In this document: piece after piece, positions 33,807 through 43,475 of the stretch
How positions within the stretch are numbered: position 1 is the first letter of the stretch
How the letters are laid out: each line of letters begins with the position of its first letter
Assembly: GCF_026339735.1 (NCBI RefSeq)
Contig: NZ_JAPEQG010000002.1
Location: 558,001-622,000 of the forward strand
DNA length: 64,000 bases
Reading direction: 5' to 3'
Source: Streptomyces sp. NBC_01669
Lineage (GTDB): Bacteria > Actinomycetota > Actinomycetes > Streptomycetales > Streptomycetaceae
Notes under the pieces: generated by a model
Database searches by the model: none
Told to the model about the DNA's origin: nothing
The model's input: only the letters and a program-made list of their open reading frames with translations
Made by a program: the position numbers and the translations under genes

Positions 33807-35228
33807 ATGTCCGCTGCACCGAACCCGCAGAGACCTGAGAGAGCCGAGGGACCGGTCGCGGTCCCGGACCCTGCTCTGTTGCGCAAAGTGGCTCTGTCCA
33901 GCCTGCTCGGCACGGTCATCGAGTACTACGACTTCCTGCTCTACGGCACGATGGCCGCGATCGCGTTCGGCCGGCTCTTCTTTCCCGAGTCCAATCCGAC
34001 GGTCGGCACGATCGCCGCGTTCGGCACGCTGGCCGCCGGCTACGTCGCGCGTCCCGTCGGCGGCGCCCTCTTCGGGCACTTCGGCGACCGGCTCGGCCGC
34101 AAGTCCATGCTCGTCCTGACGATGGCCCTCATGGGCGCGGCAAGCTTCCTGATCGGCGTGCTGCCGACCTACGAGAGCATCGGCATCGCGGCGCCGGTCC
34201 TGCTGGTCCTGTTCCGCGTCGTCCAGGGCATCGCCATCGGCGGCGAGTGGGCCGGCGCCACGCTGATGGTCGTCGAACACGCCGACGCGCGGCACCGCGG
34301 TCTGTGGAGCGGCGTGATGCAGATGGGGTCGCCACTCGGATTCCTGCTGTCCACCCTCGCCGTCACCGCAACCACACTGCTTCCCCCGGACCGGTTCCTG
34401 GCCTGGGGCTGGCGCATCCCGTTCCTGTTCAGCGCGCTGCTGCTCGGTATCGGCCTGTATGTGCGCATCAGCATCACGGAGAGCCCGCTGTTCCAGCAGG
34501 CGGCGCGATCGCGGGACACCGGTACGACGCCCCGTATCCCGCTGGCGGAGGTGCTGCGCGAGCCCCGGACTCTCGTTCGCGCATGCGCCGTCGGCATCGG
34601 CCCGTTCGCCCTGACGGCGCTGATCAGCACCTTCATGCTCATATATGCCACGTCCGTCGGGTACGCGACCTCCGATGTGATGACCGGTCTCCTCTTCACC
34701 GCGGTCACGGGACTGGTGGGGATCCCGCTCTTCTCCGCGCTCTCCGACCGCGTCGGGCGTCGGGCGGTCGTGCTCGGCGGCGCCGTGGGCATCATGCTGC
34801 TCGCCGCCCCCGTCTACGCCCTGGTCGACACGAAGTCCACGGCCCTGCTGATCCTCGGCATGGTTCTCGGCCAGGTGGTGCAGTCCGCGATGTACGCGCC
34901 GCTGGGGCCGCTGTTGTCCGAGATGTTCGGCACCCGCGTCCGCTACACGGGCGCGTCCCTGGGTTACCAACTGGCCGCCCTCATAGGCGGCGGGTTCACG
35001 CCGCTGATGGCCGGCAGCCTGCTCTCCGCCTCGGGCGGCGTCTCGAGCACCCCCCTCGTGGCGGTGGCCGTTCTCTGCGGGCTGGTGACGGCGCTGGCCA
35101 TCTGGCGGACGGCCGAGACCCGCGGCCGGGACCTGGCGGACGACTCCGTCCCGCGAAGAAAGCCCGAATCGTCGCGAGCACACCACGGCAGGCCGGATGG
35201 AGCGGCACAGAAGGGAGCCGGCAGGTGA
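33807..35228 (+). CDS. MFS transporter, metabolite:H+ symporter (ShiA/ProP-like)
   Basis: The 473-residue protein has about 12 hydrophobic segments and the MHS signatures GTVIEYYDFLLYGTMAA and FGHFGDRLGRKSML, plus RVVQGIAIGGEWAGATLM. MHS transporters import organic acids and similar metabolites. Here it probably imports or exports a steroid-derived acid such as HIP (inference from context). The start at 33807 has GGAG six bases before; ATG 33795 is an alternative. The stop overlaps the GTG of the next fadE. Confidence 0.88.
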   Translation: MSAAPNPQRPERAEGPVAVPDPALLRKVALSSLLGTVIEYYDFLLYGTMAAIAFGRLFFPESNPTVGTIAAFGTLAAGYVARPVGGALFGHFGDRLGRKSMLVLTMALMGAASFLIGVLPTYESIGIAAPVLLVLFRVVQGIAIGGEWAGATLMVVEHADARHRGLWSGVMQMGSPLGFLLSTLAVTATTLLPPDRFLAWGWRIPFLFSALLLGIGLYVRISITESPLFQQAARSRDTGTTPRIPLAEVLREPRTLVRACAVGIGPFALTALISTFMLIYATSVGYATSDVMTGLLFTAVTGLVGIPLFSALSDRVGRRAVVLGGAVGIMLLAAPVYALVDTKSTALLILGMVLGQVVQSAMYAPLGPLLSEMFGTRVRYTGASLGYQLAALIGGGFTPLMAGSLLSASGGVSSTPLVAVAVLCGLVTALAIWRTAETRGRDLADDSVPRRKPESSRAHHGRPDGAAQKGAGR

Positions 35229-36298
35229 GGCCGACGGAAGAACAGAAGGAACTGCGGTCCGCCGTGCGGGCATCGCTCGCGCGGCACGAAGGTGCGGCGG
35301 CCTGGCTGCCGTTGACCGAGCAGATCGGCGTCGCCGGGCTCGGCGTCCCCGAGGAGTACGGCGGTGCGGGCTGCGGTGCACGTGAAGTCCATGTCGTCAT
35401 GGAGGAGTTGGGCCGGAGCCTGAGCCCCGTCCCCTACCTCGGGTCCGCGGTGCTCGTGGTGCAGGCCCTGCTCGCCTCCGGCGACGCGAGGGCATGCGCG
35501 CAACTGCTGCCGGGGCTCGTCGAGGGAAGGACGGTGGGGACCCTGGCCTGGGCCGAACGCGGTTCCTGGGACCCGGCGGCCATCCGGGCCGACGCCGCCC
35601 GTGGCCCGGGTGGCACCTGGCGGCTCACCGGGACCAAGGAGTTCGTGCTGCACGGGACCGAGGCCGATGTGCTGCTCGTGGCGGCCCGAACGGCGGTCGG
35701 GGTCTCCCTCTTCCAGGTGCCCGTCGACGGCGCGGGTGTGCGCCGCGAAGCGGCGGTCACCATGGATCAGACCCGGGCGCAGGCGCGCATCGTCCTCGAC
35801 GGGGCCGAGGGCCGGCTCATCGGCGCGGAGGGCGACGGCGGCCGGGTCCTGCGGCACGTACTGGACCTGGCCTGCACAGCGCTCGCCGCCGAGCAGGCCG
35901 GCGCGGCCGAGCGATGCCTGGAGATCACGGTCGCCTACGCCAAGGAGCGCATCCAGTTCGGCCGGCCGATCGGCTCCTTCCAGGCGCTCAAGCACCGACT
36001 GGCGGACGCGTACGTGCTGGTGGAGTCGGCGCGGTCGGCCGCGCTCGGCGCGGCTTTCGCGGCCGCCGCCGGCTCATCGGAGTTGACCCGCTGCGCGGCC
36101 GTCGCCAAATCCGCGTGCTCGGAGGCGTTTTCGGCGGTGGCGGGCGAGACGATCCAGCTGCACGGCGGCATCGGCATCACCTGGGAACACGATGCCCACC
36201 GCTACTTCAAGCGCGCACACGGCTCGGCCCAGCTGTTCGGCCCACCTGCGTGGCACCGCGTCCGGCTCGCCAAGGACCTGGGGCTGACCGCGGCCTGA
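35225..36298 (+). CDS. Acyl-CoA dehydrogenase, FadE33/FadE32-like
   Basis: The 357-residue acyl-CoA dehydrogenase-like protein has GVAGLGVPEEYGGAGCGAREVHVVMEELGRS, ERIQFGRPIGSFQALKHRLAD and QLHGGIGITWEHDAHRYFKRA. Length and C-terminal region resemble the small-subunit FadEs of cholesterol catabolism. The GTG start overlaps the MFS stop (GTGA). With the two FadE genes upstream it completes a FadE31/32/33-like set around a transporter gene. Confidence 0.82.
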   Translation: MRPTEEQKELRSAVRASLARHEGAAAWLPLTEQIGVAGLGVPEEYGGAGCGAREVHVVMEELGRSLSPVPYLGSAVLVVQALLASGDARACAQLLPGLVEGRTVGTLAWAERGSWDPAAIRADAARGPGGTWRLTGTKEFVLHGTEADVLLVAARTAVGVSLFQVPVDGAGVRREAAVTMDQTRAQARIVLDGAEGRLIGAEGDGGRVLRHVLDLACTALAAEQAGAAERCLEITVAYAKERIQFGRPIGSFQALKHRLADAYVLVESARSAALGAAFAAAAGSSELTRCAAVAKSACSEAFSAVAGETIQLHGGIGITWEHDAHRYFKRAHGSAQLFGPPAWHRVRLAKDLGLTAA

Positions 36299-36598
36299 CC
36301 GAGTACCGCGCAACTGGTCGCGGGGGAACCGGTCGCCCCGTATCCCGGCCCCCCGCGGGCTGCTGTTCGCCCTGCCCTCCGTCACGCCCCGCGGTCCACG
36401 GTCCGCACCGGCCCTGGAACAGGGTGCCGTCCTCGCGGGCGGTGAGCTCCAGGACACGGGACACGCAGGCGGACGGAATCCCGCTGACCGGGAATTGCCG
36501 CCTGCGCCGCACCGCCTCGGCCTGCCACTCTCCGACCGGCTGTAGTTCCATGCCCGCGCCCCGAGGGGCGAAGGGCGGCAGGGAGGACGTGACGGATC
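36299..36598. other. 300-bp promoter region of fadD3
   Basis: No convincing gene. It contains the TTCCCG-type operator at 36478-36494 and a ribosome site GGGAGG before the fadD3 start. The minus-strand open frame here looks like a GC-rich shadow. Confidence 0.6.
36478..36494. promoter_or_regulatory. TTCCCG-type inverted repeat upstream of fadD3 (site 3 of 4)
   Basis: ATCCCGCTGACCGGGAA, one arm mismatch relative to the hsaE site and otherwise identical to it through 15 consecutive bases. It is 105 bp before the fadD3 start. That fadD3 and the hsaE-ksh operon share this site suggests joint control. Confidence 0.7.
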
Positions 36599-38164
36599 AT
36601 GAGCGGCGCGCAGACGATCGCCCGGCTCGCGGACTGGGCGGCGGAGAGGTACGGGGATGAGGAGGCCCTCGTCTTCGGCGAGGACCGCTGGACGTTCGCG
36701 GAGTTGCGCGACCGGGTCGCCCGGGTGGCGCGGGCGGTGGTGGCACAGGGGGTGCGCCCCGGCGACTCGGTCGCGGTGTGGGCGCCCAACAGCGCCCGCT
36801 GGGTGGTGGCCGCGCTGGGAGCGGTGGCGGCGGGCGCGGTGCTGGTCCCGCTGAACACCCGCTACAGGGCGCCGGAGGCCGCCGACATCCTGCGCCGCTC
36901 CCGCACCCGTCTCCTCTTCACCGAGCACGATTTCCTGGGCACGGACTACCGGGCGCTGCTCGCGGACTCGGGAGAGGAACTCCCCCTGCTGGAACGGACG
37001 GTGCCCCTCCACTCCCCGGAGTGGTCCCGGTTCCTGTCGGGCGCGGACCGGGTGACCGAGGAGGAACGGCTCGCCCGCACCGCCGCAATCCGCCCCACCG
37101 ACACCGCCGACATCCTCTTCACCTCCGGCACCACCGGCCGCCCCAAGGGCGTACCCACCACCCACGGGCAGAACCTGCGCGTCTACGACGCCTGGGCCCG
37201 CGCGGTCACCCTCCGGCACGGTGACCGCTACCTCCTGGTGAACCCGTTCTTCCACACCTTCGGCTACAAGGCCGGCATCATCGCCTGCCTGCTGTACGGG
37301 GCCACGATCGTCCCGGAACAGGTCTTCGACGCGGAGACCGTCCTCGCCCGGATGCAGGACGAGCGGATCTCCGTCCTCACCGGCGCCCCCACGGTCTTCA
37401 CCTCGCTCATCCACCACCCCGAGCGCGCGGCGTACGACCTGACCTCGATGCGGATGGCGGTCACGGGCGCCGCGAACATTCCCACCGAACTCATCGAGCA
37501 GATAGGGAAGTTCATCGGCGCACGGAACATCAACACTGCGTACGGACTGACCGAGTCGACAGGCGTGGTCACGATCTGCGAACCGCACGAGTCCCCGGAG
37601 ACCCTGGCCCGCACCTCCGGAACCGCCCTCGAAGGCACCGAGCTGCGCATCGACGCACCGCCCGGGGAACCCGGCGAGATCCTCACCCGCGGCTACCACG
37701 TGATGCACGGCTACCTCGACGACCCCGAGGCCACCGCCGAGGCCGTCGACGCGGACGGCTGGCTGCACACCGGGGACGTCGGCGTGCTGGACGAGCGCGG
37801 GTTCCTGCGGATCACGGACCGGCTGAAGGACATGTTCGTGGTGGGCGGGTTCAACGTGTACCCGGCGGAGGTGGAGCAGGTGCTGCGCGGCCATCCGGCC
37901 GTCGTCGACGCGGCGGTCGTGGGCACGCCGGACGGGAGGCTCGGGGAGGTCGGCGTCGCGTACTGCGTGCCGGCGGCCGGGGCCCGGATCGACGCGGCGG
38001 AGCTGACCGCGTACACGCGTGAGCGGCTCGCCAACTTCAAGGCCCCGCGCGCCTTCCATTCCCTGACGGAACTCCCGCACAACGCGGCGGGCAAGGTCGA
38101 CAAGGGCGCCCTGCGGAGGCTGGCACGCGAACGAACACCGTTCCTAACCAGTGCGCATGAGTGA
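36599..38164 (+). CDS. fadD3: FadD3-like HIP-CoA ligase, C-terminus altered by a TnpB element
   Basis: The 521-residue AMP-forming acyl-CoA ligase activates HIP to HIP-CoA, the inducer of KstR2. It has the ATP/AMP motif ILFTSGTTGRPKGV, TAYGLTESTG, and hinge/C-terminal motifs DGWLHTGDVGVLDERGFL and LPHNAAGKVDKGALRRL. The catalytic Lys is in AAGKVDK. The last eight to ten residues, from about 38138, are encoded by the end of a TnpB element inserted at the 3' end, so the native stop codon was lost. The catalytic part is complete and activity is likely retained. Confidence 0.88.
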   Translation: MSGAQTIARLADWAAERYGDEEALVFGEDRWTFAELRDRVARVARAVVAQGVRPGDSVAVWAPNSARWVVAALGAVAAGAVLVPLNTRYRAPEAADILRRSRTRLLFTEHDFLGTDYRALLADSGEELPLLERTVPLHSPEWSRFLSGADRVTEEERLARTAAIRPTDTADILFTSGTTGRPKGVPTTHGQNLRVYDAWARAVTLRHGDRYLLVNPFFHTFGYKAGIIACLLYGATIVPEQVFDAETVLARMQDERISVLTGAPTVFTSLIHHPERAAYDLTSMRMAVTGAANIPTELIEQIGKFIGARNINTAYGLTESTGVVTICEPHESPETLARTSGTALEGTELRIDAPPGEPGEILTRGYHVMHGYLDDPEATAEAVDADGWLHTGDVGVLDERGFLRITDRLKDMFVVGGFNVYPAEVEQVLRGHPAVVDAAVVGTPDGRLGEVGVAYCVPAAGARIDAAELTAYTRERLANFKAPRAFHSLTELPHNAAGKVDKGALRRLARERTPFLTSAHE

Positions 38165-39992
38165 GTCTTGGACCCACTGTTGCGTTCTGGGCGCATCCCG
38201 AACGGTTGTGGATGCACTGGTTTCCCGCTTTCGCTTCCCGTTCGGCGACGGTCCTCCAGGGGGCCGGTCCGTGGTGGGTGGGCGGGTTCCCTCACGCCCC
38301 CGGGCGCCTGGTCCGGCCTGGACGGTCCGATGCCCCGCACGATCGCTCCGGTCGTGTGGGGGCGGTGCCGTCCTTCCCCAAGCTCTCAACTGCGTTCGAG
38401 CAGGGGATACCCCATCCCGGACCGGGTGTCCGAGGGCGCGTCGTCCGATCGCGATACCGGCGGCATCGTGACGGGACATGGTGCGGTGGGAGGTGACCAG
38501 TGGCTTCTGCCAGTGCTGGGCACCCCACAGGGAGGTGTAGGCGGGGTCGACCGCGACGATCGCAAGGCCCTGTTCGGCGGCCATGGAGACGAGCCGGGCC
38601 TTGAGCCTGCCGGTCGGGATGCCGGAGATGAGCTGCCGGAACCTTTTGCGGCGGCCGTGTTTCTCGCGGGTCTTCTCGGTGGTGAAGTCGAGATCTTCGA
38701 TCCCGATCGCCGCGACCCCAACACGCACCGCCCAGTTGATCAACCGGGTCAGCGCGTGGCGGATCTGCGCGTCGCGGTGACTGGCGGTGCCGGACAGGTC
38801 GTAGGGGAAACGGTGCGGGTCACCGACCGGGTTGCCGTGCCGGTCGAGCCGGTAGGCGGCGAAGTGGTCGGCGTTGGTGTCGACACCGATCATGCCCCGG
38901 GCGCAGGCGGCGGCGAGTGGGATCGTCTTCACGGCGGGGCGTTGCCAGGATGCGGTGAGGTACCAGCGGCCGCGGCCCGTGTCGAGGTGGATGCGGTAGG
39001 CGACGGCCCGGTTCGCTTCGATGCGGTCGGCCCACTCCGCGCCCCGGTGCGCGAACGCCACGGTGGCGGTGAGGACGTACCGGCCGTGCCGGGCGTTGGC
39101 CAGGTGCGCGAGCGGGGCAGGCAGTTTGATGCTGACCTCGCCGTCCGGGGTGACGCTGATCGTCTCGTTCCCGAACCGCTTCCCCGACTCACCGTCGGCG
39201 GCAAGAAACCAGCGTCCCGCCTCCCAGCGTTCCCGCCACTGCTCCTCGGTGAGCCGGGCCTCGGTGAGATGGTGGCGGGTGTTCAAGAGACGCCTACCGC
39301 CCCGCACCACCCGCACCCGCCCCGCCTGCCACTCCGCGACAGCAGCAACATGCCGTGCCTCCAGTGCCGCGAGGCGGCGGGACTTGCGGAACCACTCGCC
39401 CCGGGAGCGGTAGCCGCCCGCCGCGCGCTTGGTGCCCTTCTCCCCGACCGGAAGAGACAGCCGGTGCCGCAGCGTCCTGATCCCGGCCGCCAGGTTCTGG
39501 ATGTGCGCCGCCTGGCCACGCCGGGCAAGCGCCCACTGATCATGCGTGGCCTTCGTGATCGCCCCCGCGATCCGCGACGACGACACCCCGGTCAGCCCCC
39601 GCTTACGCGACGCCCAGGTCTCCGCGCTGTGATCGTGGCCGTCCGCACAGCGGGCCTTGAGATCACGGGAAGCCAGCGCACCCTGGTGCTCGCCGACCGT
39701 GCGCAGGACTTTCTCGTCCTGGGGGGTCAGGTGTTTGAGACGGTCCCGGATCGCCACCCCGCAAGGCCCGGGCACCACGAAGGGCACGGCCAGCTTCCGC
39801 AGACCACCCACCACATCACCCCCTCCCGCAAGGCCGGACACCTGCCACCCAAACCAACGAGCAACAGCCACCAAGGTCACCCATTCGACCCCAGAACCTC
39901 CGTTCCCACCCCCACAAACCCACCCACAGGACTCACTCCCGCTCGCTACAACTCACTTCAATGCAGCAAACCGACAGCAGTTCGCAACCCCT
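38138..39992 (-). mobile_element. TnpB (IS200/IS605-type) element, copy A
   Basis: Comparison of three copies fixes the ends. The tnpB 3' end shares ...CACTGGTTAGGAACGGT with copies B and C and abuts fadD3 at 38138. The other end shares AGGGGTTGCGARCTGCTG and a TTTGCTGCAYTGAAGTGAGTT block and abuts the BVMO leader near 39992. Its length, 1855 bp, equals that of copy B. No tnpA is present, so mobility would need a transposase from elsewhere. Confidence 0.8.
38144..39880 (-). CDS. tnpB: TnpB-like RNA-guided nuclease, zinc-finger-less variant
   Basis: The 578-residue protein has the RuvC motifs of TnpB: RuvC-I Asp in GMIGVDTNADHFA, RuvC-II Glu in AAIGIEDLDF, RuvC-III Asp in SRHDAAGIAIGRRALG. 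The Cys4 zinc ribbon normally lying between motifs II and III is absent, replaced by VDPAYTSLWGAQHWQKP. The C-terminal tail is long, polar and Pro-rich and runs into the element end, where a guide RNA would be encoded. The GTG start at 39880 is shared with copy B. It is intact, unlike copy B. Confidence 0.85.
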   Translation of the reverse strand: MTLVAVARWFGWQVSGLAGGGDVVGGLRKLAVPFVVPGPCGVAIRDRLKHLTPQDEKVLRTVGEHQGALASRDLKARCADGHDHSAETWASRKRGLTGVSSSRIAGAITKATHDQWALARRGQAAHIQNLAAGIRTLRHRLSLPVGEKGTKRAAGGYRSRGEWFRKSRRLAALEARHVAAVAEWQAGRVRVVRGGRRLLNTRHHLTEARLTEEQWRERWEAGRWFLAADGESGKRFGNETISVTPDGEVSIKLPAPLAHLANARHGRYVLTATVAFAHRGAEWADRIEANRAVAYRIHLDTGRGRWYLTASWQRPAVKTIPLAAACARGMIGVDTNADHFAAYRLDRHGNPVGDPHRFPYDLSGTASHRDAQIRHALTRLINWAVRVGVAAIGIEDLDFTTEKTREKHGRRKRFRQLISGIPTGRLKARLVSMAAEQGLAIVAVDPAYTSLWGAQHWQKPLVTSHRTMSRHDAAGIAIGRRALGHPVRDGVSPARTQLRAWGRTAPPPHDRSDRAGHRTVQAGPGARGREGTRPPTTDRPPGGPSPNGKRKRETSASTTVRDAPRTQQWVQDSLMRTG

Positions 39993-40025
39993 CTCTTCCT
40001 TTGGTCACCAGTCAGGAGTCGGAAC

Positions 40026-41678
40026 ATGAGCGACACCAGCAACACCCACGAGTCCGTCGACGTCGTGGTCGTCGGCGCGGGCGTCACCGGCCTGTACACC
40101 GTGCACCGGCTGCGCGGCCTCGGCTACAAGGTGCGCGGCTTCGAGCGCGGGGACGACGTGGGCGGCGTCTGGTACTGGAACCGCTACCCGGGCGCCCGCT
40201 GCGACGTGGAGTCCGTGGACTACTCGTACTCCTTCGACGAGAGCCTCCAGCAGGAATGGGACTGGAGCGAGAAGTACGCCACCCAGCCGGAGATCATGCG
40301 CTATCTGTGCCATGTCGCCGACCGCTTCGACATCCGCCGCAGCTACACCTTCTCCACCTCGGTGACCTCGGCCGAACTGGACGAGGAGACGCTGCGCTGG
40401 ACGGTGCGCACGGACGGCGGCGAGGTGCTGTCGGCCCGGTTCTGCGTGTTCGGGGTCGGCTGCCTCTCCAGCACCCACCGCCCCGGGATACCGGGCGTCG
40501 ACAGGTTCGCCGGGGCGACGTACCACACCGGCGAATGGCCGCACGAGGGCGTGGACTTCACCGGCCTGCGGGTCGGCGTGATCGGCACCGGCTCCTCCGG
40601 CATCCAGTCCATCCCGCTGATCGCCGGGCAGGCCGCGCATCTGACCGTCTTCCAGCGCAGCGCCAACTACAGCATCCCGGCAGGCAACAAGCCGCTGGAC
40701 GAGGCGGCCCGCCGGGAGCAGAAGGCGGGGTACGCCGAGCGGCGCCGCCTGGCGCGGCTCAGCGGCGGCGGCTCTCCCCACATGGCGCACCCCGACAGGA
40801 CGCTGGAGGTGAGCGAGGAGGAGCGGCGGGCCGCTTTCGAGAAGCGCTGGGAGCTGGGCGGCGTCCTGTACTCCAAGACGTTCCCCGACCAGCTCACCGA
40901 CCGGGCGGCCAACGACGCGGCACGCGCGTTCTGGGAGGAGAAGGTCCGCGCACGGATCGACGACCCGGCCGTCGCCGACCTCCTCGTCCCCACCGACCAT
41001 CCGATCGGCACCAAGCGCATCGTGACCGACTCGGACTACTACGAGACGTACAACCGCGACAACGTACGCCTGGTCGGCCTGCGCGGGAACGCGATCGAGC
41101 GGATCGACGAACGCGGGATCAGGCTGGCGGACGGTGAGCACGTCGGGCTGGACGCGATCGTCTTCGCGACCGGCTTCGACGCGATGACTGGCGCGGTCGA
41201 CCGCATCGAGGTGCGCGGCCGGGGCGGGCGGCTCCTCAAGGACGCCTGGAGAGGCGGCCCGCGCACGTACCTCGGCCTCGGCGTCAACGGCTTCCCGAAC
41301 TTCTTCAACCTCACCGGCCCCGGCAGTCCGTCCGTCCTGGCCAATGTGGTCCTGGCGGGCGAGCAGCACGGCGAGTGGCTGGCCGACTGCCTGCGCCACC
41401 TCGACGACCACGGGTACGCGGCCATCGAGGCGACCGAGCAGGCAGTGGAGAGCTGGGTCACCGAGTGCCACGACCGCGCGGCGGCCACCCTGATGATGTC
41501 GGCGAACTCCTGGTACCTGGGTGCCAACATCCCCGGCAAGCCACGTGTGTTCATGCCGTTCGTCGGTGGCTTCGGGGTGTACGGGCAGATCATCGCGGAC
41601 GTGGCGGATTCCGGGTACAAGGGGTTCGAGCTGCTGCCGGTTTGCTGCACTGAAGTGAGTTGTGGTGAGCGGGAGTGA
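40026..41678 (+). CDS. Baeyer-Villiger monooxygenase, probably steroid-active
   Basis: The 550-residue class B flavin monooxygenase uses FAD and NADPH to insert oxygen next to a ketone. It has the FAD motif GAGVTG (17-22), the BVMO fingerprint FAGATYHTGEWP (161-172) and the NADPH motif GTGSSG (187-192). Length equals cyclohexanone and steroid monooxygenases. Substrate could be a C20 or C17 ketosteroid (inference). The start at 40026 follows GGAG. After GYKGF, a usual BVMO ending, the last 15-20 residues come from TnpB element B. The gene lies between two inverted TnpB elements. Confidence 0.88.
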   Translation: MSDTSNTHESVDVVVVGAGVTGLYTVHRLRGLGYKVRGFERGDDVGGVWYWNRYPGARCDVESVDYSYSFDESLQQEWDWSEKYATQPEIMRYLCHVADRFDIRRSYTFSTSVTSAELDEETLRWTVRTDGGEVLSARFCVFGVGCLSSTHRPGIPGVDRFAGATYHTGEWPHEGVDFTGLRVGVIGTGSSGIQSIPLIAGQAAHLTVFQRSANYSIPAGNKPLDEAARREQKAGYAERRRLARLSGGGSPHMAHPDRTLEVSEEERRAAFEKRWELGGVLYSKTFPDQLTDRAANDAARAFWEEKVRARIDDPAVADLLVPTDHPIGTKRIVTDSDYYETYNRDNVRLVGLRGNAIERIDERGIRLADGEHVGLDAIVFATGFDAMTGAVDRIEVRGRGGRLLKDAWRGGPRTYLGLGVNGFPNFFNLTGPGSPSVLANVVLAGEQHGEWLADCLRHLDDHGYAAIEATEQAVESWVTECHDRAAATLMMSANSWYLGANIPGKPRVFMPFVGGFGVYGQIIADVADSGYKGFELLPVCCTEVSCGERE

Positions 41679-43474
41679 GTCCTGTCGGCGGGTTCGTGGG
41701 GGTGGGAACGGGGGTTCTGGGGCCGAATGGGTGACCTTGGCGGCTGCTGCTCGTTGGGCTGGGTGGCAGGTGCCCGGCCTGGTGGGAGGGGGTGACGCGG
41801 TGGGTGGTGTGCGGGAGTTGGCCGGGTCCTTCGTGGTGCCCGGGCCTTGCGGGGTGGCGGTCCGGGACCGTCTGGGGCACCTCACGCCCCAGGACGAGAA
41901 GGTCCTGCGCGCGGTCGGTGAGCATCAGGGTGCGCTCGCTTCCCGTGATCTCAAGGCTCGCTGCGCGGATGGTCTGGAGCACGGCGCGGACACCTGGGCG
42001 TTGCGCAAGCGGGACCTGACGCCGCTGTCGTCGTCGCGGATCGCGGGTGCGATCACCAAGGCCACACACGATCAATGGGCGCTCGCGCGCCGTTGCCAGG
42101 CAGCACACATCCAGACACTGGAAACCGGGATCAGAACGCTGCGGCACCGCCTGTCCCTCCCGATCGGTGAACCCGGAACGAAGCGGGCCGCGGGCGGCTA
42201 CCGCTCCCGGAGTGAGTGGTTCCGCAAGTCCCGACGTCTCGCGGCACTGGAGGCGCGGCATGCGGCCGTTGTCGCCGACCGGCAGGCCGGACGCGTGCGG
42301 GTGGTACGGGGCGGCAGACGTCTGCTCAACACCCGCCACCATCTCACCGAGGCCCGGCTCACCGAGGAGCAGTGGCGGGAACGCTGGGAGGCGGGGCGCT
42401 AGTTCATCGCGGCTGACGGTGAGTCGGGGAAGCGGTTCGGGAACGAGACGATCCGCGTCACCCCGGACGGTGAGGTCAGCATCAGACTTCCTGCTCCGCT
42501 CGTGCACCTGGCCAACGCCGGGCACGGCCGGTACGTCCTCACCTCCCGGATCTCGTTTGCGCACCGGGGTGCGGAGTGGGCCGACCGCATCGAAGCGAAC
42601 CGGTCCGTCGCCTACCGCATCCACCTCGATACGGAGCGAGGCCGCTGGTACCTCACCGCGTCCTGGCAACGCCCCGTCGTGAAGACCATCCCGCTGGAGA
42701 CCGCCCGCGCCCGGGGCATGATCGGTGTCGACACCAACGCCGACCACTTCGCCGCCTACCACCTGGACCGGCACGGCAATCCAGTCGGTGACCCGCGCCG
42801 CTTCCCTTACGACCTGTCCGGCACCGCCAGTCACCGCGACGCGCAGATCCGCCACGCGCTGACCCGGTTGATCAACTGGGCGGTGCGTGTTGGGGTCGCG
42901 GCGATCGGGATCGAAGATCTCGACTTCACCACCGAGAAGACCCGGGAGAAGCACGGCCGCAAGAAGCGGTTCCGGCAGCTGATCTCCGGCATCCCGACCG
43001 GCAGGCTCAAGGCCCGGCTCGTCTCCATGGCCGCCGAACAGGGCCTTGCGATCGTCGCGGTCGACCCCGCCTACACCTCCCTGTGGGGTGCCCAGCACTG
43101 GCAGAAGCCACTGGTCACCTCCCACCGCACCATGTCCCGTCACGATGCCGCCGGTATCGCGATCGGACGACGCGCCCTCGGACACCCGGTCCGGGATGGG
43201 GTATCCCCTGCTCGAACGCAGTTGAGAGCTTGGGGAAGGACGGCACCGCCCCCACACGACCGGAGTGATCGTGCGGGGCATCGGACCGTCCAGGCCGGAC
43301 CAGGTGACCGGGGGCGTGAGGGAACCCGCCCACCCATCACGGACCGGCCCCCTGGAGAGCCGTCACCGAACGGGACGCGAAAGCGGGAACCCAGCGCATC
43401 CAAAACCGTTCGGGATGCGCCCAGCACGCAACAGTGGGTCCAGGACTCACTTACGCACACTGGTTAGGAACGGT
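41620..43474 (+). mobile_element. TnpB element, copy B, inverted relative to copy A
   Basis: It has the same terminal blocks as copies A and C in the opposite orientation to A. The left boundary lies between 41620 and 41640, inside the BVMO 3' end; the right end GGTTAGGAACGGT stops at 43474, two bases before the esterase stop codon. Together with copy A it frames the BVMO gene. Confidence 0.8.
41731..43467 (+). pseudogene. tnpB: tnpB copy B with in-frame amber stop
   Basis: It is about 90% identical in protein to copy A, including the GMIGVDTNADHFA and IGIEDLDF motifs. Codon TGG (Trp after WEAGR) has become TAG at 42400-42402. Both sides remain in the same frame with no other damage. The full nuclease would not be made unless the stop is read through; a start after it would give the RuvC half only. 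Confidence 0.88.
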
Positions 43475-43475
43475 G

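Noticed and set aside
36207..36551. Minus-strand open frame upstream of fadD3
   Set aside because: It has no recognisable domain or ribosome site, overlaps the end of a real fadE gene and contains the operator; likely a GC-rich shadow.
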